Shown here piece after piece: positions 33,001 to 45,305 of a stretch of DNA of 64,000 nucleotides (position 1 is its first letter; each line of letters begins with the position of its first letter). A program made the position numbers and the translations under genes. The notes beneath the pieces are model-generated. The model was not told the DNA's origin. It was given only the letters and a program-made list of their open reading frames with translations, and ran no database searches. Source of the stretch: Coriolopsis trogii (lineage: Eukaryota > Basidiomycota > Agaricomycetes > Polyporales > Polyporaceae); NCBI GenBank assembly GCA_020543525.1, contig JAHYIO010000031.1:1302001-1366000 (forward strand). Reading direction: 5' to 3'.

Positions 33001-34839
33001 AGGCAAAAGCCCAGGGCTAAATAAAGCTCTGGAGTCTTTTGAGCTTAGTCGGACAAACCAAGCTCTTGGGACAAAGCAGCTTGCTACGCCAGACAAAGGT
33101 TGGCTCCCATGTCCTTGTTGCAAAGGCGTGTGTGCCATGCCCAAATCTCTTCGTTGTCTGAGACTCCCATGTGAGGTCAAGGGTGACCACAGCAACCTTG
33201 GCATACTCACTGAGCTAGTAACTCAGGGGTTTATTGCGTCGTATCGGCGCATACATGAGTACTACTGATTGTACTGGTAGACATTATTTGTCTGATTGGA
33301 GCACTGATTGTTACTCGTGGTGGCCACTGGCTCAAATGCCTTTGAGAGCATGAATTATGCTCCTACAACCCCATCCACCGAGCAGAAGGCGTATGACATC
33401 TTACAGGGGCATGGTGGTGTCCCTGCACCTTGGGCCTGTCTTGAGTGAGGCAGGCCGCTGAGCCACCCATTTGATCTTGTACATGACTGACTTTGTCTGA
33501 GGGTTACAAAGGCGGTCAGACGTGTCTTGAATGGTCAGGCTGCCCCAGAGCGTCTTTTGCAGCATAGGGTCAGTCTCCAATGGTGTATGGTAAGACCACT
33601 GATGACCATGAATGATGATACCGCTCCATGCAGTAATCAGTTGATGTCAGTAGTAGTATGTACGCACATGTACATTCGACTAGGTGGTGATATTCGGCCA
33701 CACATAATGAGAGCATGTGACCGTGCATGTCCAAGAGTGTGTGAAAGAGAGACCATTGATGATGACCTTAAAGCCTGGCAAAAAGGTGCTGGGGATACAT
33801 GCAGACTGCATGCAGTATATAGAATAGAAAATACATCACATTGCATGGATTCAATCCCATCTTGAATCATAGAATTACATGCATGAGCGCAAGCTGCAAC
33901 CGTGGAAGGCATGTGTACTCTTCTGCACCATGCTGACCCAGCTCTCCCACTTGATTCATGTCTTGCTCTTGAACTCAGCCATAAAGTGACATGGCTGTGG
34001 TTTTCATGAGAGAGAGGCCATGCATCATGAAAAGAGGAGCTATATTGTTGAGGACTTACAGGAAAGCAGGTCATTGGACCATAGAGATATAGTGGACACA
34101 TCAGCATATATACACACCCAACGCAGTACAGGCATATACAGTTCACATATGCAGAGGGGCCCTGCCACCCTTTGATGTGTTGGACAAGGAATGTGTATAC
34201 TCACTTCCTTGGCATGAAGAGGTGCCTGTCAATGAGCGATCATGAGTGCAAGATTGGTGGCAGTGGGAGAGGTTGGCTGAGGCAGTGGTGGTGAGAGCCG
34301 AAGGGTTCATGAGGTATGAGGAAGAGATGGGCAACTGGGAAATGCATAGAGTAGTAATTATATACAAGACCTGTACTCAGGAGGCTTATCAATAAGGCAA
34401 CAAGGGGTCGTTTGACTTAGAAAGACTGTACAAGGAGCTTGATTGGCTCACACACAGTCACATAATCTGTGACAAAACAAGAATGTGTCAATAGAGTGTT
34501 TTTGCAGTAATAAAAAGTGGGGCCATCTCTAATGCAAAGTAAATATCAAGTCGAGGGCCATTGGCGCCCACATACCCACAATGGCATGGTGTGACGTCAC
34601 CATGCTGCACAGTGCTTGTATGAACATATCGAAACCACGTTCACTTGTCACCGCTGCTGCATCCTGTCCTTGCCATCATGAACCTTGGGAGAATCCTCCT
34701 ATGGCTGCTTCCAACTGCCATCACACAGCTCCTGTTTGCTCAGCAAACTGCTTTCCTCATAAGCTTGACCACCAGTACCACCAGCTGACTGCAATCTGCT
34801 GTGGCTGCATGCTAAGCTGAATGTCAACGTCAGCGCCAT
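30080..34839. other. Decayed DNA, no gene recognised
   Basis: Many short frames occur, none with a family signature. A minus-strand piece at 31,250-31,060 (VAHAIVWQAFDMASRRLLLA, DFEAWLSNLNDDHSWIDAKK) looks like true former coding sequence, as does a plus-strand piece at 30,760-30,960. Neither is identifiable. A short direct repeat (TATGGTG.GGTTAGCACTGGAGGAGTGAATA) occurs at 32,898 and 32,964. Confidence 0.4.
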
Positions 34840-35863
34840 TGACATCACAAACACCATGAACATCCTTATATTGAGGAACCTGTTAAGAGAGAAGTATATC
34901 AGGACTGTATCTGACTGGGCACTTCTCTGGGCTTTTCCGGTATGCAATTTTGATTTTGATTATGATATCATAAGTACTAAGTTAATCTTGATGATGACAG
35001 GTTCATGAAGGAAGAGCTACTTCAGCTGCCTGAGCTGCTTGGGCTGCCCAAACATATCATTACACCTAGCTGATATCATTTTACCTGCCTTGAGGCATTC
35101 GCTCTCACATGTGCTCGGCTTTGGACACTGGCTAAGCTACATTATCTGTCAAGCCGTTATAACTGCTCCCCTGCCGCCATCTCAGAAGCTGTCAATTGGG
35201 TTGTGTCCTTTCTGGACAGCACCTGGAATCAAACCACTCAACTCTCACCAGAAAATCTGTGTCAATATGCCAAGGCCACATATACCACCATGGTGCTCCT
35301 ATCAAGTTAGTATGGGGCTTCATTGATTGCACTATTAGGGCAATCTGCTGCCCCTGTTGCTTTCAATGCTAGGCATATAATGATCACAAGAAGTACCATG
35401 CACTCAAGTTCCATGTGGTGATGCTGCCAAATGACATTTTCGGCCACCACTTCGACCATTTGAAGGGCGACAGAACAACAACTTTCCTGCATGCCAGTCA
35501 GCTGCTTGAGAAGTGTGCTCAGTTTGCTATCTGGCCAGGTTCAACAGAAACCTCACCGCTTGAACGTCAGTATTTCCAATTATTTGGTGATGCGGTGTTG
35601 GCATTCAAACGGTTGGCAAGCAGGGATGGAATGAAGCAATGGGGGCAGTGTGGGGACAGGTCGAGCATGGGTTTGGGTCTGTGACAAACACGTGGCAATA
35701 TTTGAATGCACATTGGAAAATGCACATGTATTCATCACCAGTCAGACAGTACTATCGTGTTGGTGTTCTTATCGTCAACAGTATTAACTGTTACCATCCT
35801 AATCAGGTCTCTCAGTACTTTGACTGTGAGTCTCCATCTGTTACTGAGTATTTACACTACTAA
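34840..35863 (+). pseudogene. PIF/Harbinger-like (DDE_Tnp_4) transposase, decayed
   Basis: An exon (REKYIRTVSDWALLWAFP) is joined by a 61-bp intron (34940-35000) to RFMKEELLQLPELLGLPKHI, YHFTCLEAFALTCARLWT, AISEAVNWVVSFLDSTWNQ and LSPENLCQYAKATY. Then WGFIDCTIRAIC (first catalytic Asp), HKKYHALKFHVVMLPNDIFG and, in the last frame, VEHGFGSVTNTWQYLNAHWK and QYYRVGVLIVNSINCYHPNQ (third acidic residue in EHGFG) follow. The domain order matches HARBI1-type transposases. At least one TGA/TAG and several frame changes interrupt it. A minus-strand second gene follows tail-to-tail. Confidence 0.75.
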
Positions 35864-36043
35864 TAAAGAATGTATTGGTGCTGCTTACGAACCACAAAAA
35901 CTACTCTGAAGAAACAGTTGAACGTGTACTCTGGAGAAAAGGCGGTGGCAAGACTCTCAAGTACGTGCACATATTGGTTGGTTGTCTCTTGCATCTGCAT
36001 CAACATATCCTTCTGCAACTTATCTTGATGTCTCTAACTAGCC

Positions 36044-37165
36044 TTGACAACCTCAATAAGGTCTCACATAGGGTCGTGCTTGTTGAACGAGGACATGATC
36101 GAGCTTGAGGACTTTACCAGGCAGTTGCGCTTAGGCAAGGGAGCAGGAGGCTGGTTTGCGAGTCCTGATTGGTATCCTCACCCCGCTTTCGCTTGCGGAA
36201 CGTGGCCAATGAAGCTGTGCAGATTGCTTCCCCTCCAGCATGGTCTTCTTCAGCTTTCTGTAATGTACAGATAAGTCTTATAATTATCACGCAGAACAAT
36301 GCAAGACATACCTGACGCATCCGGGCCTTGTCTTCCTTAGATATGGTGTTAGCAATAGCCTTCAGCTACGAGGCGCGGTCGAGCAGACTTGCAAGCACGC
36401 GTCTCGTGCTCTTAGACAGCTTGTTGATAATGCAACCTTGTGAGCAATTGTTATCCTAGAACGTCATCATCAGTACCAGATTGCATTGAATCAACGGTGG
36501 CAATGGGAATTGCATTCGCTATGTGTGAAGCAGAAGGCACTGATGACTGGTTTCTACAGATGTGGGATGCAGGTACAAAAGAGCTGTATGCAAACACATA
36601 CTGCCTGCCATGCAATCATAGCATCTATTTTGCTACAGATAGTGCCTACACTTGCACCAACAACCTTCTTGTCCTTGTGCAAAGTGTCAAGGACCATCTG
36701 CCAAGCCTTGCCCTTCTGGCAGTACGGCGCACCCCAGGGGTTAACATCTAGGCAATGCGTGCGAGAGCCTTATGCTCTGCAGATGAGTACATCCTACGTG
36801 TCTTCCGGGGGTGCTGAGACTGGATGTTGGTATCAGTCTCAATGCCATGGGTTCAGGAGGGCAGAGAAGGGACTGTCCGAGTCTGCAGGACATGGTTTGT
36901 ACCTCTTTGAGTAAAACAATGCAGCAACGATGCGACATGACGATGCGACATGATACAGCATCTAATTTGGAGAATGCCGCAGGATGTCCCAGCCCTATCT
37001 CGAGCAAGGTATGTGTAAAGTGGGTTTTCATTACCTGCAGAAACATTCTAATAGTCCATGTCAATGACAACATAGGCCACTCTATCTTCTGGGCATGCAA
37101 CATAGCGCAAACAGCCACCCTGGCATCCCCCTTTGCTGTTTTTGATAGCACAAGCGGAGAGTTGG
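36044..37165 (-). pseudogene. Second gene of the Harbinger-like element (SANT/HTH-type accessory protein), decayed
   Basis: Minus-strand pieces in order are NPWGAPYCQKGKAWQMVLDT, LHKDKKVVGASVGTICSKID and AMIAWQ followed by a GTATGTG donor (36,745-36,610); then LSKSTRRVLASLLDR and AIANTISKEDKARMRQ (36,420-36,320); then KAEEDHAGGEAICTASLATF and RKRKRGEDTNQDSQTSLL (36,260-36,150). This fits the DNA-binding second protein that PIF/Harbinger elements carry, often in opposite orientation to the transposase. Stops interrupt most pieces. Confidence 0.5.
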
Positions 37166-37169
37166 GTGC

Positions 37170-37269
37170 TCACCTTCAACAAGGCAAGCTGGACTAGTAA
37201 GAGCTTAGCTTGCTAAACAATTCATCTTTGAGGCTCCTCAGTCCAAAGGTCGTGCTCAAAAGCATAACA
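37170..37269 (+). mobile_element. 3' fragment of an LTR related to the solo LTR at 56.7-57.3 kb
   Basis: The segment from CTTCAACAAGGCAAGC to the terminal CATAACA aligns with 57,246-57,346, the end of the solo LTR. The 5' part is absent. Confidence 0.7.
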
Positions 37270-37529
37270 CAAGAACAAGGTGGGGAAGGAAGAGAAATGC
37301 CAGATCAGACATTAAGGAGAGACATCCATGAACCTGTACATGTACTTGCATAGTCTATCACACTCCAAGCAACACACATGTACTAATCAGTAGTCCTCAC
37401 ATTTGAACATACATTAGGAGCAAGTGGTTAGTATATGGACTTGAAATATATGGCTGGTCCTGGTGTCCTAGATTTACAGACAAGGGGCTGACAGAGATCA
37501 GGGTTGGAGATTGGAGATGGGATATAGAG

Positions 37530-38055
37530 CATAACATCAGATGTTGAGAGGTCAAGTTCAGAGTTAAGCAGTGTTCTGGGATGACTGGAGTTTGGAGGAT
37601 GGATTTGGCAGTGCAGGTGAAAGGAGAACACTGGATTATAGAAGTAGTAACAAGATATCCAAACTGAGATACAAACCGTATTCCAGCTGGCCTTATATAG
37701 TACTAGGTCTAACCAAGTCTCGGTGCCAAGCTATCACAGAGTTGGTGCTCCAATGAAATATGAATGAGGATCAGGACTGTGAGTCCATTGCATGATGTAC
37801 CGATGGTAACATTGTGATGGGACTGTGTATTCTGAGTCAATAGCACTGCCACACTGATTAGAATAAAAGCAAGATTTGCCAGCTTGAGCATCTAGATGCT
37901 ATAGTAGCTGTGCATTCTGTTCAAAGTCCAAAAGCAATGATAATTGGAACTTAAATACAAATTCCCATGTTCACAACAAAGGGTAACACACATTTGGTAG
38001 GAAGCTCGCCACATTAAGAACAACTTCTTCATGCCTTATCAATTGTAATTGTTTA
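37530..38055 (+). repeat. Two adjoining dispersed repeats
   Basis: 37,530-37,833 aligns loosely with 42,090-42,400 (shared blocks ACTGGATTATAGA, AAGATATCCAAAC, GTGCCAAGCTAT). 37,834-38,055 aligns with 26,478-26,690. Both pairs are in direct orientation. No terminal structure was identified, so the element class is unknown. Confidence 0.6.
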
Positions 38056-38815
38056 TCTATAAACTACAAGCAGAGGAAGATTTTGAGCCCTATAAATCTA
38101 GCTCAAGGCACACTTTCCAGATACAAAATGATAAAACAGATGGGTTTTTGGCTGGCAAAGGCTATAAGTTAAAGGTTATGGGAGGTTATGGGATTTGCCC
38201 CATAGAACCAACTCAGGACCTGGCAAAATCTATGGGATATCAGAGATTATAGGTTATTGGAGATATGAGATAAGAGAGTTTCATCTGTAGGTATATGAGA
38301 TAATCAGATATATTTTGTTTCTATGTAGTATATGTCTAATTCACAAAAGAGGCCAATGAGGATAGAGACAATAGTAAAAGCAAGAAAGATTCAGCAATGA
38401 CAGCAATGACAAGGAGTGTAGAGGGACCATAATAGAAAGGAGTGCAGGATGCCACAATAAGTGGCATGAGGTTGAAGAGAGCAGAAGAGCACCTATCTAT
38501 CCTCTAGCTGGCTGCAACAAGTCTGATTGACCTTATCTCAAAAAATCACAAGCTTGAGATAGACTTCTAAGAGTTGGTTGTTTCACAGCAATGATAGCAT
38601 TAGGTTGAGTGTTTATGCAACTGCTCAAAAATAGATGCTAGGAGCATTATATAAGCTGGTCAGGTTTATAGAAAACCATTTATGTTGCATCAACAAGCCA
38701 AGAGATAAACTATAGTTGGATATATAAGAGTAAGCTAACTTTGCAAGGTATATACCTGTGTGTGAGTACTTTCATGATAAGCAGAAGATATGGGCAGCAG
38801 ATTGTGATTGTCAGT

Positions 38816-39393
38816 GTTATGGAAAACATTCCGCCAGATTTTGGCTATCAAGCACCTAGCTGTGTTTGCTCGTCACTCCGTGACTTTGCTGTGACAAGTG
38901 CCCACTTCGACACGCGTGCCCATCAACCGGGGTGTAGTATTGACATGCGTGTTCATCGACCCAGCTGCAGCATCGACACATGTGCAAGACAGGCCTACGT
39001 GCCGCTTGCCATTAGGATTAGGTAGTTAGGTTTAGGTACCTGCACCTCTCTGGTGCCCTAAAAGGGAGCCAATATATTTTATCATGCAAACGAGGCTTTA
39101 GTGTGCCCGCCTGAGCACGACCAGCTCGGGGGACCCCCAAGCACAGCGAGAGAGGGGAGGGAGCGCGAATGGCAGGCCCTCTTTGCGCAGCCTGTAAGAA
39201 AATAGTGTTGGTATGCACACGCGTGTCAATGCTGGAGGTGTGTCAATGTGCACGCGTGTCAATGCTACACCCCAGTTGATGGGCACGCATGTCGATGGGC
39301 ATGTGTGTCGATGGTGGACAGGTCGAATATACGGTTAAGCGCTGTCACCATCCGCCAGAATGCTGCCGAATCCGCCAGATGATTTTCCATAAC
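38816..39393. mobile_element. Palindromic MITE-like element
   Basis: The ends GTTATGGAAAAcattCCGCCAGATT and its inverse at 39,371-39,393 form terminal inverted repeats. Inside, a longer imperfect inverted repeat with CATCGACACGCGTGCCCATCA-type units occurs at 38,905-38,990 and 39,215-39,320. The interior is GC-richer than its surroundings. No target-site duplication is clear. Confidence 0.55.
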
Positions 39394-41699
39394 GCTACTG
39401 TTCTCAGCAGATTGACAGATGTGAGATACATTGTTCTCAGTGGCAAGCACAGACTTGTAGGAGAATGTTAGTAGCAGACAGAGATAGCAGGAGATAGGTG
39501 GTAATAAATTAACACATTGTGATCAGCAGATTGCTAGTGAGACAGGGAGAATATGATAGCACAGTGATCTTGGATTTGTAAGGCTTGTTAATTCTGGGCT
39601 AGCTAAATTGTTAGAATGAGATGGTAGGAGAAAAAGAGAGCAAAATGGACCAGCAAGAGAAAGTTGTCAATAAGGATTAGTCAATAAAGTCTTCAGTACT
39701 CTCAACTTCCCACACTCTTACTCTTAGCACGCACTAGGCTATATGTGCCGATTGACCATTCACATGCTTGGATTTACTAAAACAGGTTAAAAAAGAAAGT
39801 TGCACTTGTATCCTATGACTATACGTTTCTTATTTTCCCAAACTTGATTATCAGAGAACTCTATACTGGCTATGTAGCGCTACAGTTACTATATAGCATC
39901 TATAGCCCTACAGCCACCTCCTCTCTCCTTAGCACAATATAGCAGACCCAGAAAAGCAATTCCAGGTGTGGGTATCCAGCTTGTTGTCTGGCAGATATGC
40001 TTATAAATCACACTCTGATATTTGAGTGTCTTACAAAATAATACTAACGACTTGCCATATATATATATATATAATATTTTATTATTTTAATAATGACACC
40101 TTAGCAAATACCTGCTGTAGCTATGAAAGAACTCTTGAAGTAGTGATTATAGCACTGCTGCATAACATTCTAGACATGTGCATAACCCACACTTGGGCAC
40201 CTAGCACCCGCACTTAAGCGGCATATCTCTCCTAGCCTCACACTAGCCCTGGTGACTAGGAATGTCAAGGACAACGTTAACATCTAGCATTAGTGTAGGT
40301 GCAGTGAAGGGTGGGAATGGTGTGGAAGGGAATGCCTGCGATAATATGGTGGTAGTAAAAGAATAAGTTGAATGCCCCTTGTTGCCATAGCACAGGCCAA
40401 CTACTTTGAGTTGCTGAGATGAAGCGGCCAACATATGGTTACTCTAATCCTAGTCCAGAGTTTCAGACATCAGAAAAATTCTTACTTCTGCTTATATGAT
40501 CATTTGTCTTGTAAGCTAAGTTTGAAAATTTTCCCATGTAAATTAATCAGCATCTAGCATCTAGCAGCCAAATGTTGCCCCTATAATGGATGATTTACTT
40601 TGTTCCTCATTTAATTATAATCTAAACTCAATGAATGCAGGCCTAACAAAGTTGTAATCAACAGTCTCAGTGAATTCACACCCAATAGCACAGCCAACAA
40701 TCTTGTTGCCAGGGAGCTCAATGTCTATTTTGGAGACCAATGCAATCCTATACTTTGCCCTAGCTAATATGTTTGAAGACATATTAATGCAACATCTAAA
40801 AGGACTTACTGCTCCCTGCTGCAAACTATGTCCAAGATCCACAAAATCAGGCCATAGCAACATACACTTGCAAAGATGCTGCACTTATTGTAGATACTCC
40901 ATATCCACTTCTTTGTGTCAGCAGCGGCTGCTTTTCAATTGCTAGCACAGGCAGTAGTCCCTCAGCAACTTCCATCCTCTAGGGTGATGTTTGTGAGATC
41001 ACGATCTGAGTCTGAATTGAGATTGGGCTTTGATTAGTTTCATTATAATATTACCTCCCCTGCATAGCTGGGTTGGTGTCACAAATTGGGACCTTTCCTG
41101 GACCTTTCCGGTGCTTATCTGAGGGAAATATCAGTTTATTCGGCTTATCTAGTACTTATTCAACACTTATCTGATGGACAAGTGCCCTTATCACCCAAAT
41201 ATTGGTAGTTATCATTGTTTTGTTGGCTTTTTACCATATTTGGGGATCTCCCTTGATGGGAATCATTCTGTGGAATGTTCCAGCTCTAGATTCTCTCTGG
41301 AACAGTCTAGCACAATATTCTAGACTGTTCCATGGCTAGACTCCTACTCCAGACTGGTAGGTAGAATGTTCTGGATACTTGCCTAGTAATGTAGTGGATG
41401 CTATTGGTTAGTTTCTGCTGAGTAATGGGCATGCTTAGCACTATGACTCAGCCATGACTCAGCCTGACTCATTCTGACTCATTCTGGTCATGTGATTAGC
41501 TTAGTAACCTAGAGTATCTGAGGTCTCTCCCCAGTCCCTAGGGGACTGGTCAGCATATATATATATATATATATATATATACCACCTGTCTGAGAGCTAT
41601 CCCCTCTCAGACTAATCCACTTATTGTCTAAGCTCAACTATCTCTGGCCTAACCAGCCTTTCTATCTCGCCCTTTATTCTCTTCTTACTCCTATAACTA
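39394..41699. other. AT-rich region with simple repeats, no gene recognised
   Basis: It contains a short TA run (40,060-40,073) and an (AT)13 run (41,555-41,581) followed by CT-rich sequence. No coding signature was seen. Confidence 0.5.
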
Positions 41700-41950
41700 G
41701 TGAGTATTCAGTTTGAGTCTTACTATTATAGTTGGTCAGTGATCACTCTTGTCCTTGAACCATCAAATTGTGTCTGTCAAATTTTGTCTGTTAAATCATC
41801 CTTATCAGATTGTCCTCTCCTCATGTCCCACCAGATCTAGAGGTCCTCTCAGCATACCAGCTTTGAGCCAAGAATCTAGATGCCTCACCCCAAATCTCAC
41901 ACTTTCCCTGACAACCTTTGAAGAGATGAGAGTTGCAAGCTGATGTTTGT
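41700..41950 (+). repeat. Diverged copy of the ~280-bp repeat unit found at 57.5-58.8 kb
   Basis: Shared blocks in order are TTGGTCAGTGA, CTCTTGTCCTT, TGTCAAATT, CCAGA.CTAG.GGTCCT, ATACCAGCTT and CTTTGAAGAGATGAGAGT-like ends, matching best the third unit at 58,080-58,310. Confidence 0.6.
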
Positions 41951-42089
41951 GGTTCTTATAGAAGATGCTGGCAATTTACTAGTATCTGAGTATAACTTCA
42001 CATACAATGTATATCTCAACCCAGGCAACTGCTCAGGCTGACAGTCCTATTGAACCTGAGCCCAACATTATATCAACAAATGGGAGATT

Positions 42090-42400
42090 TTTTAAATTGA
42101 ACACTCAACCTACGAAGTGAGAGAACAAGTTCAAAGTGTGAGCAGTGATTTAGAGTTGGGAAAACAGTTCACAGTGCAAGGTAGAGGAGAATACTGGATT
42201 ATAGAGAGTATAATAAGATATCCAAACCAAAGTTTAAATAGTAGTGCTACCAGACTTATATAATATGAGATGTAACTAAGTTCTAGTGCCAAGCTATTAT
42301 AGATAATGCAAGTTCAACAAAGTACAGAGGTAGAGCAAGTCCATAATATCTGTCTCATAATGGACCAATGGTAAGTATGTGATGGGACTATCTGACAATA
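42090..42400 (+). repeat. Dispersed repeat, partner of 37,530-37,833
   Basis: It is recognised by the shared blocks listed for the 37.5-kb copy. No coding content. Confidence 0.55.
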
Positions 42401-42938
42401 GATGGTATCAAATGTCGTGATATGTGGTTGGGGTATATGCTGATTGGGGTTTGGGCTCTAGAGATTGGAATAACTTGGCCAGGAGGTGTGGAATGTAACA
42501 TTTCATAGTTGTACAATAGCACTTGATTCATAGTGGGCTAATAGTAGCAGGGGCAATTGATAAGTGCAGATTGTATTACGTACATAGAATATAGGATGAG
42601 TCAAATAAGTATGAAAACAATTGCATTAGTAGACTACTAATATACTAAGTTTACTGATGCACTTGTTCAAAGAGGGCCAAATCTGGCAGGGTATGATAGT
42701 TATATATAGAAATTTTCTTTTTGCTATTAGCTAGAGGGTAACTTGGAATATGTTGATTAACATTTTTTGACATATTTGTAGTAATGAGATCTAAGAATTA
42801 TTCATAGGTATTTTGTGCTTATGGAAATATATTTAAAACTCAGCTTACTTTTTGTAAACAACAATCTAAGTCTCAGAAGACACTACTGTACTATTTTAAT
42901 TGGTTTGAACAGCTCTGTGACTGTGATATGGTGCTTTA

Positions 42939-43022
42939 GGTGGGCAGATTCGAACAGGCGGCTGGTGACCATAACACAGGCCATGATATTCAAACAAGGT
43001 AGATGCGCGTCAGTGTGCCACC
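42939..43022 (-). other. tRNA-like sequence with Pol III boxes (tRNA pseudogene or SINE head)
   Basis: On the minus strand, an A-box-like TGGCACACTGACG is followed about 50 nt later by a B-box-like TGTTCGAATCT. The 3' end TGCCCACC can partly pair with the 5' end GGTGGCA. The length (84 nt) would fit a tRNA with a long variable arm, but the acceptor stem has two mismatches and the anticodon arm is poor. No T-run follows directly. Confidence 0.4.
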
Positions 43023-43228
43023 CCACGAGGGTCTAAGTGCCTGGTTGGCCCATTTGGACATCCTCTCCATGACTTATGACAGACTGCGAAATTTTGAACA
43101 ATGAGTGGGCCTGTGACATGTGACTGTTTGAACCATTCAAAATAGTATAGTATTCTGATTGTTTCCAACTAAATTGAGACTAGTACTATCAGTGCTTGTC
43201 AAGTAAGAGCCTAAGATGCAAACTAAAA

Positions 43229-43553
43229 TGTTGTGACCTGTGGTTAAGCGAGCCGAGGAGAATCCAACGAGTCAAGCGAGGGTGAGAGACAAGTCTTGTG
43301 CAGTGAGAGTGGAGCAAGGCTTGACACACAGGGCTGGAGACAAGTTGTATTAAGAGAATGTAAGTGAACGAAAATACAGCAAGGCTTACCTGGAGACAAG
43401 AGGTCAAAATCAAAGTCTCCAGGTAGTGAGCATCTACTACTTATATATGGAACAATAAGTGTTAGGAACAATAGGTCACAGGCATGTGCAAGAGTGCTAG
43501 AACAATAGTAGAAGCGCAAACAGAAGGACAATGGAAATGAGGCATTTATGACA
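43229..43553 (-). mobile_element. Solo LTR of the same family as the full Ty3 element, minus orientation
   Basis: Reverse-complemented, it aligns end to end with the 328-bp LTRs at 49,964 and 55,432. It starts TGTCAT and ends CACAACA. It is flanked by a perfect 5-bp target duplication TAAAA (43224-43228 and 43554-43558), showing LTR-LTR recombination after insertion. It is more diverged than the two LTRs are from each other. Confidence 0.92.
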
Positions 43554-44548
43554 TAAAATATAACAAGCCTACTAACTCTATTTATTAGTAATCAGTTTAA
43601 AATACAAATAGAAGAAAGTTTTCCAATTAGGTCTTATATTTGATCAATGTTCAGTCACTTTATTAATAAAAATTACTTGTCATTATAGTGGTTAGCCATG
43701 GCTCACTATAAACGTAGTGCTCATATATAGTATAAGTTAACTTGTTAGTTTCAGTAATGTCTCACCTAATAAGTAAGTACTTCTACTCAGTCTATTATAC
43801 TAGTACTTACATAAAGTGTTCACCTATATGGTCATATTATATGACATGTCAGTTATTCAAGCTATGTTAATAAAATCAATTTTTCTTGCTCTTTTTCCCC
43901 ATGCCCTCTGCTAGTATTTCTAAGTGTTTACCCTTCCAGAGGAGGGTTATCTGTGCATTATATGCTGAAAACCTTTTAAGCATACTTAATTGTTTTTTTT
44001 ATTTCTATTTTATTTTATAATGCAATGGCTACACACTAGTGTGACCAGGGGCTGATAGGTAGAGTAGAGCAAGTGATGCAATTGGCTCTAGCTGTTGGTT
44101 TGCAGAAGGTGTGAGAACAACATCAAGAACAACATTGACACCTCAATATGTGTGCCCTTCTCTGCTCCTTGGCTAGATTTCAATAGTGCCTGAGCATTGG
44201 ATGCTTACAACTTGAAACATAACATAGTGCGATACAACGCACTCTTGTCTCTCTGTCTTGCAGCAGCCCTCCATCCTGCTTATTGTCTTCACTTCCCCTG
44301 CACACTATGGCTCAACTTTGCGACTCTAGATAGTGTTAGTCAAATCAGGACAAGCATAAAAGCAAGGCCATCGGCTCCCTAGAATGGCTGATAATGTTGG
44401 AGGCAGAGAGGTTGAAGAAGAAGTTCATGGCACTGGTGATACTCCTCCTTGCATGGAAATGGAGGCCGCAGGGAGCTTGGCATGGGTGATATGAACAATA
44501 AGGGCCATATGAGCAGGCCAAATGTTGTGATTTCTTCAAAATAATCCT

Positions 44549-45116
44549 ATGTTTTGTATCCAATTGATGGTTCTAAGCATGGCTGAGGTCAGTCATGGTC
44601 TCCTCTACCCTAAATGTGTAGAGTACATTGATGTATCCATCCCCAATGTGCATGCTCTGTTTAGGATAGATAGAGAATCATTCTGGGATCTGCATGATCT
44701 AGTCAAGGAGCATCCTATCCACAAGTCATCTGGGTGCAAACTATAAGCTTCCACATGCATCCAACTTGCTACATTTCTCTGCTATGTTGGGAGAGAGACT
44801 GGCCTGAAGACAGCCAGGTTTAGTGCAATTTTCACCCATTGCATGACACATGCCCTCTGATCCCTCATAAATAACTTCGTTCAGTAGCTAGACATTCAGA
44901 CTTAGGATAAACTGTCAGCCTATTTTGCAAAGGATTCCCTAGTTGTAAGAGGTTTGGGGATATAATGTATTTCCACTCAGAAGCCAAGCCTGTCAAGAAT
45001 GGGTTTGCTTTTTGGTGCCACAAGGGTATGATGTCAGACTTCAATGCTGAGGATGCAGCAGATGTTGGAGAGGTCCTTGCAGATGTATATTGAGCAGATT
45101 CAGGATCCAACAAAAT
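44549..45116 (+). pseudogene. HARBI1-like DDE transposase, decayed
   Basis: The plus strand reads VHALFRIDRESFWDLHDLVK and EHPIHKSSGCK, then after a frame change QLATFLCYVGRETGLKTARF. Later comes a stretch including KPSLSRMGLLFG in one frame and KNGFAFWCHKGYDV in another. These resemble the helical N-terminal region and the segment before the second catalytic Asp of fungal DDE_Tnp_4 transposases. Most of the catalytic part is missing or scrambled. Confidence 0.6.
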
Positions 45117-45305
45117 GCATTTGATAGGGGTGTATCACAGAAAGACACTTCTAAACTTAATAGATAAGTAGTGACAGACAATAGATTATTGAACTATACT
45201 CTAATGTGTATCTTCCTCCAGTTGACAATGTCCATTCTTAACAATTTTAGAATTGGAATGTATTACCATATACAAGGCCTAATCACACTCTTTGAGATGT
45301 AACTC

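Noticed and set aside
33637..34146. Minus-strand frame of 169 residues
   Set aside because: No domain, Cys/His/Ser-rich by chance composition, and no splice or promoter context; treated as non-coding.
38998..39035. TTAGGATTAGGTAGTTAGGTTTAGG, reminiscent of telomere repeats
   Set aside because: Only a few degenerate units, inside a palindromic element. No array, so not an interstitial telomere.
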